Below, in pieces: positions 17,901-26,133 of a stretch of 64,000 nt of DNA (the first letter of the stretch is position 1; each line of letters starts with the position of its first letter). The notes below the pieces were generated by a model. It saw only the letters and a list, made by a program, of their open reading frames with translations, made no database searches and was not told the DNA's origin. This stretch comes from JAEXNA01 sp041676625 (GTDB lineage Bacteria; Vulcanimicrobiota; Xenobia; Xenobiales; JADMJV01). The stretch covers positions 31,362 to 95,361 of the forward strand of contig JBAYRN010000004.1 of assembly GCA_041676625.1 (NCBI GenBank). Reading direction: 5' to 3'. The position numbers and the translations under genes were made by a program.

Positions 17901-20455
17901 TAGTTTAAGACAGCGCGGTCGGCGTAGGTCAGAGCCATGCTCCAATCTTTGAGGCCCCGGTAGATCTCGCTTCGTCGGTTGTAGGCTGCAGCCAGGCCGT
18001 TGCGAAGCTCTTCGCGACCTTGTTCGTCGACCAGGTGCCGGAAGTGCTTCAGCGCTTCCTCGATGTCTTCACCGGCACGCTTGTATTGGCCGAGGTGGTA
18101 GTAGGAAAGGGCCCGGCTGGAGAGCGACCAGGCCAGTTCCTCCCGAAACTCTTCTCGTTTTTCGGAGAGCACCAGAAAGTGCAGTCCCCTGATAAAGGTG
18201 TCGAGGACCAGCGCCTTGCGGTGATAGAGAAACCTCTCTTCCATGGCGGCAAAGACTCGTCTGCGTAGACGGTTGACCCGTTCGTCGGAGCAGACCCGGG
18301 CCAGAAAGGAGCGGTCCTGGCTATCGAAGGCCCAGCGCAGGAGCCGTCGCAGAGTTTCCCCCAGGCGCTCCAGATCTTCTTTGATGGGGAGCACCGCGAG
18401 TTCCCCGTCGCCCAGTCGTTTGAGAGCGCGTTTGCCCAGACGCAAACAGCTTTCTGAATAAGAAGTGAGGAAGGTCCGCTGGATATGTAGCCGCAGGGCT
18501 CTGTGGGCCAGGTTGAGAGCCATTTTGGGCTCATAGGTACAGTGGAAGAGGCTGGGTAAACTGTGGATCAGTTCCAGCACGTCGGTTCGAGAAATTCCCA
18601 GTGACGAGAGTTCGTCCCCGCTCACCGGTTCGTCGGAGGTGGCCAGTAAGAGAAAGAGGTCCAGGTAGCGATCCGGTACCCGCTCGTATAGACGGTCCAG
18701 CAAACCCTCATAAACCAGTTCGGCGGGAGGTAGGTCGTCCTCGCCTTCCAGGAGTTCGCACCTCAAGCCGTCCAGGAAGTGTTGAGCGGTGGCCAGGCGG
18801 CCCCCCGATTGCTCCACCAGTGTTTCCAGTAGTCCTTCAGAAAGCGGTCCATGGCTTCTCCAGGTCAGGAAACGCTCCATGAAATCTCGATAGAGAGAGT
18901 CGTGGGGGGACAACACGAGCTTTATGGAAGGGCCCTTGTGGATCGTCTCGAGTACTTCCTGATCGCCCGGACGAAACCGGTCCGGATGATAGCTCAGCAC
19001 CACGTAGACCCCGTCGGGCAGGTGGGCTGGAAGATAGCTGAACAGAGAGTCGTTGCGGCCGGTGTTGCCCTCGTCTAAGCCGTCCAGGATCAAGACGAGC
19101 GCGCTACCGTTGACCAGGTGGAGTTCGCTCAAGAAGGAGGTGAATCGCCCGGCCCGGGCGTCCCCGGGACTGCGCATGTTAAGATCCTTGATCACCGCGG
19201 GGTCGAGAGCTTCAAAGCTCTTGCGGCCGGTTCCCGGCCGGATCCGTAAACTCTCGTTGAGCTGCTCCAGGAAGGTGGCGGTATCGGGATAGAACTGATT
19301 TTTTACCGAGAAGTGCAGTGGGGTCACGTCCAGACTTGAATCCAGCAGGCTGTCTCGAAAAGCCTGGGTGAGTAAAGACTTTCCGGCACCCTGCTTGCCT
19401 TCGATCAAGATATAACCGGAACTCACCGAAGATAGAAAGCGGTTGAGCTTGTTCAAGTACTCGCTGGGTACTCGATCCAGATCCAGCCGGGGGTAGACTT
19501 GTTGCAAGCTCGCGTTGAACGACTTGAGCTCCCCCGAACTCCATTGCTGTAGATAGTCTTCGGGTTTCATCAGGTCCTTGACGGGGATGGAGTCGGTCTC
19601 TTCATCCTCGGCTACCGTGGCCGGAGGAGCTTGCTCTGGTTCAGGTTTGGGCTCCACCTGGATCTCTAGAACCCTCTCGGTGACGGGCTTCCCTGCAGAA
19701 GGCCCTGGTTCGAAGGGAGCGGAGAGAAAGGGGTTACTGTTGAGGAGTAACTCGTCTTCGGTCTGGGGGGTGCTGGTGGGAGCTTGCGCCTCTAAGGGAA
19801 TGAGCCGGGCAGGGATCGCCGGAACCAGTTCGGTGTAGCTTTCACCTCTTTTGATGGTACACTGCCAACCCGTCTCGTCCAGTCGGGCAAAGTGTTCATG
19901 GTTTTCGAAAAAGCCTGCCCCACCTTCAATAAAACTTTGCAGAATTTCGGTAAGGTTTCGGATTTCCGCCTCCAGCGCGTCGAAGGCCGAAGGTACCGAC
20001 AACTCCTCGAGTTTTGACAGGTAATCCCAGTTGGTGGCTTCGTTATTGGTGTCGGAACCCGGTACCAACCCCATCCAGCGAGTATGGGAATAGGGTAAAC
20101 TGCGTTTGCCATGAAGATAGAAGCAGCTGAAAAGGTCGAGGACTCCGGGAGCACGACCGTGCATTTCTAACCGGTTCAGACAAAAACGCAGGAGGCGGCG
20201 TAGCCCTTTGCCGTGGATCGCGTTGTGGGCTAGCGGCTCTAGATTTGGAGGATCTTCCAACTTTCGAAGCAGCCCTCCGGAAACACCGGCAAAGTAGCGC
20301 TCGGTGAACTCCAGACTATCCAGAATGCACTTTAGTTTGCGCACCGAAGCCTCCACCCCCATCGTGCGGAGCCGCTCTAACAGGTGATACAGCGGTCCGG
20401 GTTTGTTGGTGGGCAGTTGCGGTGCAAGGGGATGTCCTGACAACCCTGTCTCCAT
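14981..20455 (-). CDS. Giant STAND-type NTPase with C-terminal TPR array
   Basis: The protein has 1824 residues. Residues 1-210 are a helical domain of unknown type. About 210-300 is a Pro/Glu-rich linker. The NTPase core has Walker A GKQGAGKS at 353-360 and Walker B LVLILDGLDE, with the first Asp at 458; the D-G-L-D-E form is typical of NACHT/STAND ATPases. A helical winged-type region follows to about 690. From about 780 to 1790 lies a long series of 34-residue TPR-like units (A..Y..RG......G...A..D...A). STAND proteins are switches that oligomerise when the repeat domain meets its trigger. Some are antiphage sensors (Avs), others regulators. No nuclease or protease motif is recognised in the N-terminal domain, and there is no obvious defence neighbour, so the role is open. 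Confidence 0.85.
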   Translation of the reverse strand: METGLSGHPLAPQLPTNKPGPLYHLLERLRTMGVEASVRKLKCILDSLEFTERYFAGVSGGLLRKLEDPPNLEPLAHNAIHGKGLRRLLRFCLNRLEMHGRAPGVLDLFSCFYLHGKRSLPYSHTRWMGLVPGSDTNNEATNWDYLSKLEELSVPSAFDALEAEIRNLTEILQSFIEGGAGFFENHEHFARLDETGWQCTIKRGESYTELVPAIPARLIPLEAQAPTSTPQTEDELLLNSNPFLSAPFEPGPSAGKPVTERVLEIQVEPKPEPEQAPPATVAEDEETDSIPVKDLMKPEDYLQQWSSGELKSFNASLQQVYPRLDLDRVPSEYLNKLNRFLSSVSSGYILIEGKQGAGKSLLTQAFRDSLLDSSLDVTPLHFSVKNQFYPDTATFLEQLNESLRIRPGTGRKSFEALDPAVIKDLNMRSPGDARAGRFTSFLSELHLVNGSALVLILDGLDEGNTGRNDSLFSYLPAHLPDGVYVVLSYHPDRFRPGDQEVLETIHKGPSIKLVLSPHDSLYRDFMERFLTWRSHGPLSEGLLETLVEQSGGRLATAQHFLDGLRCELLEGEDDLPPAELVYEGLLDRLYERVPDRYLDLFLLLATSDEPVSGDELSSLGISRTDVLELIHSLPSLFHCTYEPKMALNLAHRALRLHIQRTFLTSYSESCLRLGKRALKRLGDGELAVLPIKEDLERLGETLRRLLRWAFDSQDRSFLARVCSDERVNRLRRRVFAAMEERFLYHRKALVLDTFIRGLHFLVLSEKREEFREELAWSLSSRALSYYHLGQYKRAGEDIEEALKHFRHLVDEQGREELRNGLAAAYNRRSEIYRGLKDWSMALTYADRAVLNYEKVVAEGRKDLTSLWMLSRHNRAVIYRALKSYHQAQIDLEEALTGYLELVEKENRRDLRPQLADVYKTRAGLALDQGNIEYALTAANASLDLLETLVHRENFEHLRNDLASVYNDRGAILTRHGILEEAERDYASAISIRTYLVAEGRIDVRTDLAKTYANRGLCLLPRSDLKQAEESFDRAVEILDRLVEKEHREDLYAERAFALSCRGRLHRVINDLESAREDLSAAVADYRLAVVSQGSKHLEELAGALNSLAEVSLLAGDHQVARKSCERVLEIFEEKLTPDRREALAAQRAAAHHNLAAALRDEGQPARAEEEFQRAIELLTRLVESDGHPHLLGELATSLLQFAQLPSQKAATKLKLASRALALFKSVKTDKQNLLKTADAYLLRASAFRAMGSLGSALDDVTAVIEESREEYWQEPQIAQTIISALLERASLFGELADQQASLVDLDRAAKVVDQLGEALSGPELELHHCHILLERVHLLSDGLQDDFESSVELLRELDGRIEALALERLGEEDYRELRSRCIKLFKSLRLLALIPTRRDNDYRTTVERLTLLLKAVSRFRNNFRSLLRSDWVENQDVDPITKLQTQRGWSLVKLNRLEEALEDFDKAVDSLPPILQETSPDILEFAADVESGRGAILDTLGRESEALEAYSRGVEAFSRRPESAMSPRRASCLQNRASLLQKLGRYQEALDDLEPAIDIARSNYQRDEALSRSAEKARLLHLLGRQEEALKTLKSTLAVSRHEQPLTPDQELPLQIGVYHASSLPAERHEALSRVLTLLRGVLLDDPGQWREEATRLLSELPLPESSAQGGNLEEMVVGTLEALVKNHPKAYTPLTETILRRAARVGELSSYSWKFATLSAGLYCLATRLCYLEYLKYGQKSLPRLVRCYLLTAQNLVNAESPRQLKGLDAGIEALTEAITLHPPTGELEVEVNNMARLWLSLPPSKVLQAGIARSTLLKLRRW

Positions 20456-20569
20456 GTTGGGCTCTCGGTTCTCCTCTCGACCGACCAGGCCCTTCGTTAG
20501 GTGGTTTTAAAAATTTTGTCAGAATTGTCCGAGATACACCCGTCATGGGAATAAAATGGTCATGTGTGC

Positions 20570-20644
20570 GGTACGGAACTTCGACGTCCGCGTGGCTTGG
20601 AGTAACGTCGTGGGGGCGTGGCTCCAGAGTTGGGGTTCCGTACC
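20570..20644 (+). ncRNA. Candidate structured leader or small RNA
   Basis: A 10-base perfect stem GGTACGGAAC (20570-20579) / GTTCCGTACC (20635-20644) encloses a second pair CGACGT (20582-20587) / ACGTCG (20605-20610) and an alternative GGAG/CTCC stem. It sits in the 268-base gap between the divergent STAND gene and the next membrane-protein gene, 79 bases before that gene's ATG. It could be a leader regulatory structure, a small RNA or a palindromic element; there is no poly-U tract after it. Confidence 0.35.
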
Positions 20645-20723
20645 TGCACCACATTTCGCATAGAGGGTACTGCCTTTGGAGGAACCTGGAGGGAAACACC
20701 CTCTTTAAAACAAAAGAGAAAAG

Positions 20724-21314
20724 ATGCATTCAGTTCGAGAAAAACGCAAACCGCAACGCGGAAACTCCTTCGGTTCATGCCTGCTAGCCATAGTGGTCTT
20801 TTTTGGTGGCTTGGGCTTCTACTACTTCAATTATTTCCAGTGGAGACATTTTGAAAAGCCGTTGGACGGTGTGACTTACGCCGATGTGGATGACTCTTCT
20901 CAACTGAACTCATTCCGCAAGCAAGCGCTCTCGTCGGTCTGCGACCCCATTCTTCAGCAGGCGGATCGAATCAAAAAGATTCGAGACAAGACCAAGGTCA
21001 AGGGAGAGAAAACTCGCAAGGTCTATCCGGAAATGGAACAGGACCTGATCGAGGTGCGAAATCGGTTGAAGGAACTGATGACCGAAGCTCGGTTGCGCAG
21101 GATTCCCAAGAAATTTAAGACGAACTACGATCCGACTTTACTGGGCTTAAAGGACCTGTTCGAATCGGTCAACGAATTCGAGGCGAGTTTCGATCAGGAA
21201 ACCCAGGGAGCGCGCGACAAGATGGTGGCGGGTGCCATCAAAAAATGGAATGCTGGAAAGAAAAAGGTCTCCCAAACCAGAGACTATTTTCACGGCGATG
21301 GGTGGGCTGATTAG
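20724..21314 (+). CDS. Hypothetical protein with one N-terminal membrane segment
   Basis: The protein has 196 residues. A basic N-terminus (REKRKPQRG) is followed by one hydrophobic segment (about residues 17-38), predicting an inner-membrane anchor with the remainder outside the cytoplasm. The rest is highly charged and helical, rich in Lys, Glu and Arg, with no Cys after the signal region except one. I recognise no family. GAGAAAAG directly precedes the ATG. It diverges from the STAND gene, and its TAG stop overlaps the TAA stop of the convergent LpxB-like gene. Confidence 0.65.
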   Translation: MHSVREKRKPQRGNSFGSCLLAIVVFFGGLGFYYFNYFQWRHFEKPLDGVTYADVDDSSQLNSFRKQALSSVCDPILQQADRIKKIRDKTKVKGEKTRKVYPEMEQDLIEVRNRLKELMTEARLRRIPKKFKTNYDPTLLGLKDLFESVNEFEASFDQETQGARDKMVAGAIKKWNAGKKKVSQTRDYFHGDGWAD

Positions 21315-22483
21315 CCGCTGATCGTTTCCACCAGGGTGTGAGCCGGAAGGGTCTCCCAGGAATAAAGACTTGCTAACTGCTCCGACACCCCTCGGAGTTT
21401 TTCTTTTTCTCCCAGGATGTTACTTACAAGAGTGACCAGTGCCTCCAGCCTGAGGGGCTCGAGAAGTTCCGGTAGCAGTGGTCGTCCGGCCAGGATATTG
21501 GGGTGAGAGAGTAGGCCCACCCGGGGCCTCGTTTTCAGGATCAGGCGTCCTTTGAGGTGGGCCCCACCAGGCAAAAAATCGAGCAATCCAAGCGGCCCGA
21601 TGGAGGGGAGATGCTCCGGCCGGTTGAGGGGCAGTATGGTCAAGAGGGGGGTTCTGAGATATCCCGCCTCAGCGGTTTTGGTTCCCGGTATGGAGATGGC
21701 GAGGCGCGATTTAGAAAGGCGGGAATAATGCTCCTCTCCTACGATTTCGAGGTGAGTTTTCCCAGTCTGCAAGGTCCGGTCCGTGAGAGTTCCCTGCAGG
21801 CCCCCAACCTTGGGGTCGGGAGACGATTGGAGGAGTGGCGCGATCTCCTCTTGAGGAAGGAATGGAGAAAGATGAAGGACCCCTTTGAGGCCCGGGAAAA
21901 GTTGTTGGAGCCGGCCATGAAGCTCTAAGAAAAACGGTGTGAGGGAGGCCAGTTCGTGGCGGCGAGACCCGGGCAGATAGCTGATCTGCTCCTCTTTGTC
22001 TAGAGTCGGGTGGGGCACGTACTGCCTTACCGCGTCGAGGACCAGATCACCGGTCAGGTGGATCTGCTCGGGCGGTACTCTTCTTTTTCTTAACCAATCG
22101 ACACCCCAGGCGTCTTTGGTGAAATACCCGGAGAAGGCACTATTCCACCAGGGGCGAGCCCACAGATAGGACCAGCATCGAATCCCCCAGCGCCAACCCA
22201 GAAAGGCGCTGTACATCAGGTCACCCCCCAGGTGGAGCAGATTTCCATCCTGGTACTTTCGAGCTTCACTCCGCCAGAGCCTGAAGTAGTCGCCTGGCCG
22301 ATAGACGTGTTCGACTCCGGGTAGCGAACGAGCGACTCTCTCTTCCTGCCCGGTTGCAAAGGAGCAGGGGAGAAGCAGGATGTCGACGGCTCCGAGTCCT
22401 CTTTCGTGCCACTCCTTAAGGATCGGTCGAACCCACCCGGCCATCTCCCCTGGGGAGTTGGCTGTGATGAGCAGACGACTCAC
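21311..22483 (-). CDS. LpxB-related glycosyltransferase-like protein
   Basis: The protein has 390 residues with a GT-B layout. The N-terminal half (LLITANSPGEMAGWVRPI) resembles the opening of lipid-A-disaccharide synthase, and the C-terminal half has LPGSRRHEL and IPGTKTAEAGYL, the LpxB-like donor-binding loops. It differs enough from canonical LpxB to belong to the LpxB-related group known from cyanobacteria, whose acceptor is not established. It is the last gene of the LPS operon and its start overlaps the stop of the heptose nucleotidyltransferase gene by 4 bases, which supports a role in envelope glycolipid synthesis. Confidence 0.75.
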   Translation of the reverse strand: MSRLLITANSPGEMAGWVRPILKEWHERGLGAVDILLLPCSFATGQEERVARSLPGVEHVYRPGDYFRLWRSEARKYQDGNLLHLGGDLMYSAFLGWRWGIRCWSYLWARPWWNSAFSGYFTKDAWGVDWLRKRRVPPEQIHLTGDLVLDAVRQYVPHPTLDKEEQISYLPGSRRHELASLTPFFLELHGRLQQLFPGLKGVLHLSPFLPQEEIAPLLQSSPDPKVGGLQGTLTDRTLQTGKTHLEIVGEEHYSRLSKSRLAISIPGTKTAEAGYLRTPLLTILPLNRPEHLPSIGPLGLLDFLPGGAHLKGRLILKTRPRVGLLSHPNILAGRPLLPELLEPLRLEALVTLVSNILGEKEKLRGVSEQLASLYSWETLPAHTLVETISG

Positions 22484-22947
22484 GGCTTTTGGGATTTCCT
22501 TATGATCTCAGTGGTGGAGCGACCAGGGACCAGGCCGATCAGAGTGATCCTTCCTCCATGCCTTTCCACCACTTCTCGCTCCGGAAGCTCTTCGAGGGCA
22601 TAGTCGCCTCCCTTGACGTGCACGTCCGGCCGAATGACCTCCAGAAGCTCCACCGGGGTGTCCTCGGGAAAAATGACCACGGCATCCACGGGACGGAGGG
22701 CTGCCAGGAGTTTAGCTCGATCCTCTTGGGGATTGATAGGGCGGTTCGGTCCCTTCAAGTGCCGGACCGATTCGTCGGAATTGACCCCGACCACCAATCG
22801 GCTACCCTCGGCTTTGGCTCGCTCCAGAGTTTGGAGGTGGCCGATGTGTAAAATGTCGAAGCATCCGTTGGTAAAGACCACGGTTTCTCCGGCCGCTTTC
22901 CACTCGCGCACGATCTCCGCTATCCCCGATCGGCTCAACACTCGCAA
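22480..22947 (-). CDS. rfaE2: D-glycero-beta-D-manno-heptose 1-phosphate adenylyltransferase
   Basis: The protein has 155 residues and equals the C-terminal half of HldE. The nucleotidyltransferase signature is clear: VFTNGCFDILHIGHLQTLERA (T/H-x-G-H motif) near residues 24-44, then VVGVNSDESVRHLKGPNRPI and the C-terminal GRSTTEII. It transfers AMP to heptose 1-phosphate, making ADP-heptose for the LPS inner core. The kinase half is a separate gene 3 bases upstream, so HldE is split here as in several non-enteric diderms. Confidence 0.93.
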   Translation of the reverse strand: MRVLSRSGIAEIVREWKAAGETVVFTNGCFDILHIGHLQTLERAKAEGSRLVVGVNSDESVRHLKGPNRPINPQEDRAKLLAALRPVDAVVIFPEDTPVELLEVIRPDVHVKGGDYALEELPEREVVERHGGRITLIGLVPGRSTTEIIRKSQKP

Positions 22948-22950
22948 GAC

Positions 22951-23925
22951 CTAATTTCTCCTTTGCAGAGAGTCGGCGATCTCATCGATGGTGACCGTGG
23001 CTGTACCAAGTTTTCTGACCACCACGGCGGCGGCGTGGGAGGCGAGTTTGATGCACGAATGAGGCGAGACCCCGGCGCAAAGGCCCAGTCCCACGACGCT
23101 CATAACGGTATCCCCAGCCCCGCTCACATCGTAAACTTGAGTGGCCAGCGCGGGCTCTCCGGCCGATGGTTGACCCGGCGTGAAGAGCGCCATGCCGCGT
23201 TCGCCACGGGTGATGAGGGCGTGTCGGACCTGGGTGAGTCGCAGAAGCTCCTGACCGGCCAGTTCAACAGTTTGGTCGTCGGTCACTGGAAGCCCGGTGG
23301 CGCCTCCTGCCTCCAGGGCGTTGAGGGTGAGGCAGTGGACCCCCCGAAAGACTTCCAGGTTTCCGGGTTTGGGTCCGGCAATCACCGGTGTGCGTCCCCC
23401 ATAGAGATCGGGGAGGTAGCCCACCAGAGCCGGGCAGGTGAAGAGGCCTTTGTCGTAGTCGGAGAGGAAGATCCCGTCAAATTCGCCGGTGTTGGCTCGC
23501 AGCCAATCCACCAGAGGGCCGGCCTCCCGATCTGAAAAAGGGGTCCTGTCCTCCTGGTCTACTCGAACCACTTGCTGGGAGTGGGCGATGATACGCGTTT
23601 TGACGGTGGTGCGTCGCTCCGTGTTGAGGGTAAGGCCTTGACACTTCGCTCCGTGTTGTTCCAGCAACCCCTGGAGTCGCTGGCCGGTTTCATCGGTACC
23701 GATCAGGCCTGCCACCGTGACCTGGCTGCCCAGGCTCAATAGGTTGCAGACCACGTTGGCTGCTCCACCGGGAGTGTAAGTAGTCCGATTGATGTCGACC
23801 ACCGGTACGGGGGCCTCCGGCGAGATGCGAGAGACGTTGCCCCACATCCACTGGTCGAGCATGAGGTCTCCCAGGACTAGAATTCTTTGGCCTGGAAGCT
23901 TTTTCAGGGATTCCATGGCAGTCAC
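22951..23925 (-). CDS. rfaE1: D-glycero-beta-D-manno-heptose-7-phosphate kinase
   Basis: The protein has 324 residues and is a PfkB/ribokinase-fold sugar kinase equal to the N-terminal half of HldE. Visible motifs are VLGDLMLDQWMWGNVSRISPEAPVPVV at the start (substrate lid), GGAANVV near residue 55 and the catalytic DVSGAGDTV near residue 270, whose second Asp is the base. It makes heptose 1,7-bisphosphate. The GTG start overlaps the preceding glycosyltransferase stop (GTGA); an ATG three codons later is an alternative. A GmhB phosphatase is not in this window. Confidence 0.93.
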   Translation of the reverse strand: MTAMESLKKLPGQRILVLGDLMLDQWMWGNVSRISPEAPVPVVDINRTTYTPGGAANVVCNLLSLGSQVTVAGLIGTDETGQRLQGLLEQHGAKCQGLTLNTERRTTVKTRIIAHSQQVVRVDQEDRTPFSDREAGPLVDWLRANTGEFDGIFLSDYDKGLFTCPALVGYLPDLYGGRTPVIAGPKPGNLEVFRGVHCLTLNALEAGGATGLPVTDDQTVELAGQELLRLTQVRHALITRGERGMALFTPGQPSAGEPALATQVYDVSGAGDTVMSVVGLGLCAGVSPHSCIKLASHAAAVVVRKLGTATVTIDEIADSLQRRN

Positions 23926-25034
23926 GGGAGTGGCTCCGGAGAGGGGGTGGCCAGGGGTCGTCCTGCCATCTCCTCGAGGATTCGACTGAGTTCACGAGCC
24001 GAGGCCTCCCAGGTGAACCCCGAGGCACGTTCGATACCCTCTTCCCCGTTAGGTTCGGCGATGGCATCCATAACTGCTCTGGCGATGTCGACCGGATCGG
24101 CGGGGGCAAACCAGTAAGGGACTTCACCTCCGACCTCGGGCAAGGAGGCGGCCCGGGCCGCAGCGGTCGGGGCTCCGCAGGCCATCGCTTCCAGCAGGGG
24201 TAATCCGAAGCCTTCGTAGTACGAGGGCATGACGAAAACCTGACAGCGCCGATAGAGTTCGGCCAGCGTGGCGTCATCGATTCCTTCCATCCAAAGGATT
24301 CGTTCCTCCAGTCGGCCGATGCTACCGGTCAGGGGATCTGATTTGCCTCTCAGGCGGTCTGTCCAGGTGGGTGCAGCCGGTTTGGAAGAGACCAGCAAAA
24401 GTCTGCTCTCCAGCTGATTTTCCAGGAGCAGGAAAGCCTCCAGCAGTCCCGCCAGGTTCTTTCGGGGCTCCGTGTTGCCCACGAATAAGAGATACGGCTT
24501 TTCTCCGATCCGCTCGGCGAAAAACGGATCGAGATACTGATTCTTGTGGGGGTGAAAGACCGGGTCGTGACCGAGGGCCACCACATCCACCTGGGAAATT
24601 TCGCAGTTCAAGTGCCGGTGCATCTCTAACCTGGAAAAATTGGAGGTCGTGATGATACGGTCGGCCCTTTCAGCGGCCTCCAGCAATCGGTCTTGATCTT
24701 CGGCCAGGTGGCGGTTCTTGGGATGAAAGTCGGTGAAAGGAGCAACGTCATAAATAGTGACGGCAGCCGGGCAGTCAGACTGCCAATCCACCCGGTTCCA
24801 GGGAAACCAGCACACATCCAGCCCTCGCGCTTTGTGGCACAGGCGGATATCCCACTTGGAGTATGGAGTGTCTTCCAGTTCGGCGATGTGACGCTTCTCT
24901 CGAACCAGCAGGACGAGTTCATGGCTGAAAGACTTTTTCCATTCGTTGAGGACACTCCTCAGAACCCGGCCCATACCGCGCCGATCGCGCTGCAGAAAGG
25001 TCGCATCAACTCCGATCTTAAGGGGGGCGCTCAT
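23922..25034 (-). CDS. GT4 family glycosyltransferase
   Basis: The protein has 370 residues. The N-terminal Rossmann domain begins KIGVDATFLQRDRRGMGRVLRS, the pattern of GT4 mannosyl/rhamnosyl-type transferases. The C-terminal donor-binding domain has LFVGNTEPRKNLAGLLEAF and the E-x7-E element in VMPSYYEGFGLPLLEAMACGAP, both retaining-GT4 hallmarks. It should add a sugar to the LPS core or a surface glycan using a nucleotide-sugar donor on the cytoplasmic face. It is coupled to rfaE1 by a 4-base overlap. Acceptor and sugar are not predictable from sequence alone. Confidence 0.9.
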   Translation of the reverse strand: MSAPLKIGVDATFLQRDRRGMGRVLRSVLNEWKKSFSHELVLLVREKRHIAELEDTPYSKWDIRLCHKARGLDVCWFPWNRVDWQSDCPAAVTIYDVAPFTDFHPKNRHLAEDQDRLLEAAERADRIITTSNFSRLEMHRHLNCEISQVDVVALGHDPVFHPHKNQYLDPFFAERIGEKPYLLFVGNTEPRKNLAGLLEAFLLLENQLESRLLLVSSKPAAPTWTDRLRGKSDPLTGSIGRLEERILWMEGIDDATLAELYRRCQVFVMPSYYEGFGLPLLEAMACGAPTAAARAASLPEVGGEVPYWFAPADPVDIARAVMDAIAEPNGEEGIERASGFTWEASARELSRILEEMAGRPLATPSPEPLP

Positions 25035-25077
25035 AGTGGCAGGCGGTTCCCTCTTATTTGGGGAGATCCCTTTTGTG

Positions 25078-26133
25078 CTAAGAAAGCCTCGAATTAGCTT
25101 CGTTTAAGACTTCTTTGACGGCATTGACCACGGATTCCGGATTCACTTTAAGGTAGCACTGGAAATTGGGGCAGGTGGGTTTCGTGCAACCTGGGCGGCA
25201 AGCCGGCCGGGGGGGCCGGACCGTGCGACTGATCGTATTGAAAGGGGCCCACCGAGCTGGGAAGTCTTCGTCCAGGGCGTAGATCCCCACCACTGGAGTA
25301 CCCACGGCGGCCGCCAGGTGCATGGGCCCTGAATCGGGGCACACGAAAGCGTTCATCCGTTTTTGCAGGGCGGCCAGTTGGGGTACGCTGGTTTTTCCGG
25401 CCAGGTTCAGGCAGGGCTCCGGAAGGTGTGAAGCAACTTCTTGCACCACCACCACCTCGTCAGGGCCCCCGGTGAGAATAAGTCTTGCCCTTAGTTGCTC
25501 CTGGAGGTTTCGGGCTAGATGGCCGAAGTGGCCAGAGGGCCATCGACCCGGGGTCAGGGGCAGGCCTTTTCCGCTGTGAAAGCCGATTAGTGGACCATTT
25601 AAGCGGCCGAAATTCGCAGCCGAGAGGGTGACCTCGGCCCACTGCTCCTCCTGGGGAGTCACCGGATAGCAAGGCACGACCGATACTGGCGCCAGACCCA
25701 GGCTGCGCGGGTAGTCCAACAAGATTTCGGTCCAATGGCTGGATTCGTCGCCGTGTTCGGAGCGGACTCTGGCTCGATGGGTAAAGAGAAAAGCGTAGGC
25801 CACCCTGGAGTCCTGTCCCACTCGGACCGGAATTCCGGACCAGAATAGGGTCCAGGCCCATCGGGTGGTGCTCCACAGAAGGATGACAAGATCGTAGCGT
25901 CGGGCTTTGAGAAGGCTTGCCCAGCGCCTCATTTCCCTTAACCCCTGGGGATCTTTGCCTTCGATGGTGAGTAGCTCATTGATGTTGGGGTGTCGCTCAA
26001 CGGCCGGTGAAGTGCCTGCCCGGGCCAGGAAATCGACGCTGTATCCGGCTCCGGCTAGAGTATCGACCACGGGACCGGACAAAAGCACGTCGCCCAGGCC
26101 GCCCCCGGTGTGAACGACCAGGGCTCTTTTCAC
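25078..26133 (-). CDS. GT9 family ADP-heptose:LPS heptosyltransferase
   Basis: The protein has 351 residues. The opening HTGGGLGDVLLSGPVVDTL is the glycine-rich acceptor-side loop of heptosyltransferases. The C-terminal donor domain has the sequence LNLAGKTSVPQLAALQ and the conserved CPDSGPMHLAAAVGTPVVGIY, in which Asp contacts ADP-heptose. A Cys-rich tail (RPACRPGCTKPTCPNFQC) follows, a common feature of this family. It fits the adjacent ADP-heptose genes: one pathway makes the donor, this enzyme uses it. Its ATG overlaps the upstream glycosyltransferase stop by 4 bases. Confidence 0.92.
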   Translation of the reverse strand: MKRALVVHTGGGLGDVLLSGPVVDTLAGAGYSVDFLARAGTSPAVERHPNINELLTIEGKDPQGLREMRRWASLLKARRYDLVILLWSTTRWAWTLFWSGIPVRVGQDSRVAYAFLFTHRARVRSEHGDESSHWTEILLDYPRSLGLAPVSVVPCYPVTPQEEQWAEVTLSAANFGRLNGPLIGFHSGKGLPLTPGRWPSGHFGHLARNLQEQLRARLILTGGPDEVVVVQEVASHLPEPCLNLAGKTSVPQLAALQKRMNAFVCPDSGPMHLAAAVGTPVVGIYALDEDFPARWAPFNTISRTVRPPRPACRPGCTKPTCPNFQCYLKVNPESVVNAVKEVLNEANSRLS

